NCBI RefSeq assembly: GCF_001715195.1
Contig: NZ_MDWE01000057.1
Location: 1 to 37,986 of the forward strand
Length of the DNA stretch: 37,986 nucleotides
From: Rhodohalobacter halophilus
Lineage (GTDB): Bacteria > Bacteroidota > Rhodothermia > Balneolales > Balneolaceae
Reading direction: 5' to 3'
The notes below the pieces were generated by a model that worked only from the letters and a program-made list of their open reading frames with translations, was not told the origin of the DNA and searched no databases. The translations under genes were made by a program, and so were the position numbers. How positions within the stretch are numbered: position 1 is the stretch's first letter; every line of letters begins with the position of its first letter. Shown here piece by piece: positions 37,688 through 37,986 of this stretch.

Positions 37688-37986
37688 ATGAAAAAATTAA
37701 GCTCACTTATTATTGCTCTCTTTGTACTGGGACTCGGAACTGCTTTTGGGCAGTCTACTGCTGCATTAAATGCCACTGCAGATGTGTTTCAAGCAGCTGA
37801 GGTTTCAGAAGAATCACCTTTAAATTTTGGAATTGTCGAAACAGGTACCAACCCAACAATCGATTTTAATACTGTAGATTCAGGTGTTATGTTAATAACC
37901 GGATCTCTTGGCGAGGACATCTTTATTCAATACCCAGATCAAATTACTTTATCCGATGGTGCTGAAAATATTTATTTGGCAACAAC
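37688..37986 (+). CDS. Secreted DUF4402-like protein 4, cut by the window edge
   Basis: The frame is open from ATG 37688 to the window end (99 codons). The product starts with a signal peptide (MKKLSSLIIALFVLGLGTAFGQ) and continues with ALNATADVFQAAEVSEESPLNFGIVETG, the LNFG strand signature shared with protein 3. The leader contains its own promoter-like pair. The 3' end is missing, so length and closing strands are unknown. Confidence 0.75.
   Translation, partial: MKKLSSLIIALFVLGLGTAFGQSTAALNATADVFQAAEVSEESPLNFGIVETGTNPTIDFNTVDSGVMLITGSLGEDIFIQYPDQITLSDGAENIYLAT

Overview
The window (about 38 kb, moderate GC) looks like chromosome from an aerobic marine or halophilic bacterium of the Balneolota / Rhodothermota / Bacteroidota group, most likely Balneolota. 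The reasons are an ActABCDEF alternative complex III followed directly by a caa3-type oxidase of the A2 (YSHPxVY) type, as in Rhodothermus; a type III glutamine synthetase; DUF4402 and DUF4175 proteins; a menaquinone-type quinone pathway; weak Shine-Dalgarno sites; and several Bacteroidota-like promoters (TTTG/TTG, about 19 nt, TAnnTTTG). I saw no rRNA, tRNA, CRISPR array or prophage.

Layout. 1-910: a UPF0173 metallo-hydrolase with a strong terminator. 911-5460: a decayed accessory locus. It holds a glycoside hydrolase pseudogene (one stop codon, one frameshift, cut 3' end), an IS110-family element that is itself damaged at its 5' end, and the 3' remnant of a sensor-regulator (Y_Y_Y domain, TM, coiled coil, LuxR-type HTH). 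5493-6062 (minus): a DUF420/CtaM-like membrane protein. 6525-19682: one long same-strand respiratory cluster, actABCDEF, a small single-TM protein, SCO, then cytochrome c oxidase subunits II, I, III and IV, closed by a terminator at 19703-19735. 19781-28444: a metallo-beta-lactamase-fold hydrolase, a 1125-aa DUF4175 protein, an M28 peptidase, a family 4-like uracil-DNA glycosylase and DnaB helicase. 28568-32015 (minus): a QTMAN-like glycosyltransferase and type III glutamine synthetase. 32311-35764: menA, menC, menE. 35853 to the end: four tandem secreted DUF4402-like proteins, the last cut by the window edge.

How the genes fit together. MenA, MenC and MenE make menaquinone; ActABCDEF oxidises menaquinol and passes electrons through heme c domains to the caa3 oxidase; SCO and possibly the DUF420 protein help oxidase assembly. 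ActE and CoxB carry closely related C-terminal cytochrome c domains, which suggests a tightly coupled ACIII-caa3 electron path. The least understood parts are the tandem DUF4402 cluster, the small HTH-like/TM protein between actF and SCO, and a uracil-DNA glycosylase that lacks the usual iron-sulfur cysteines.
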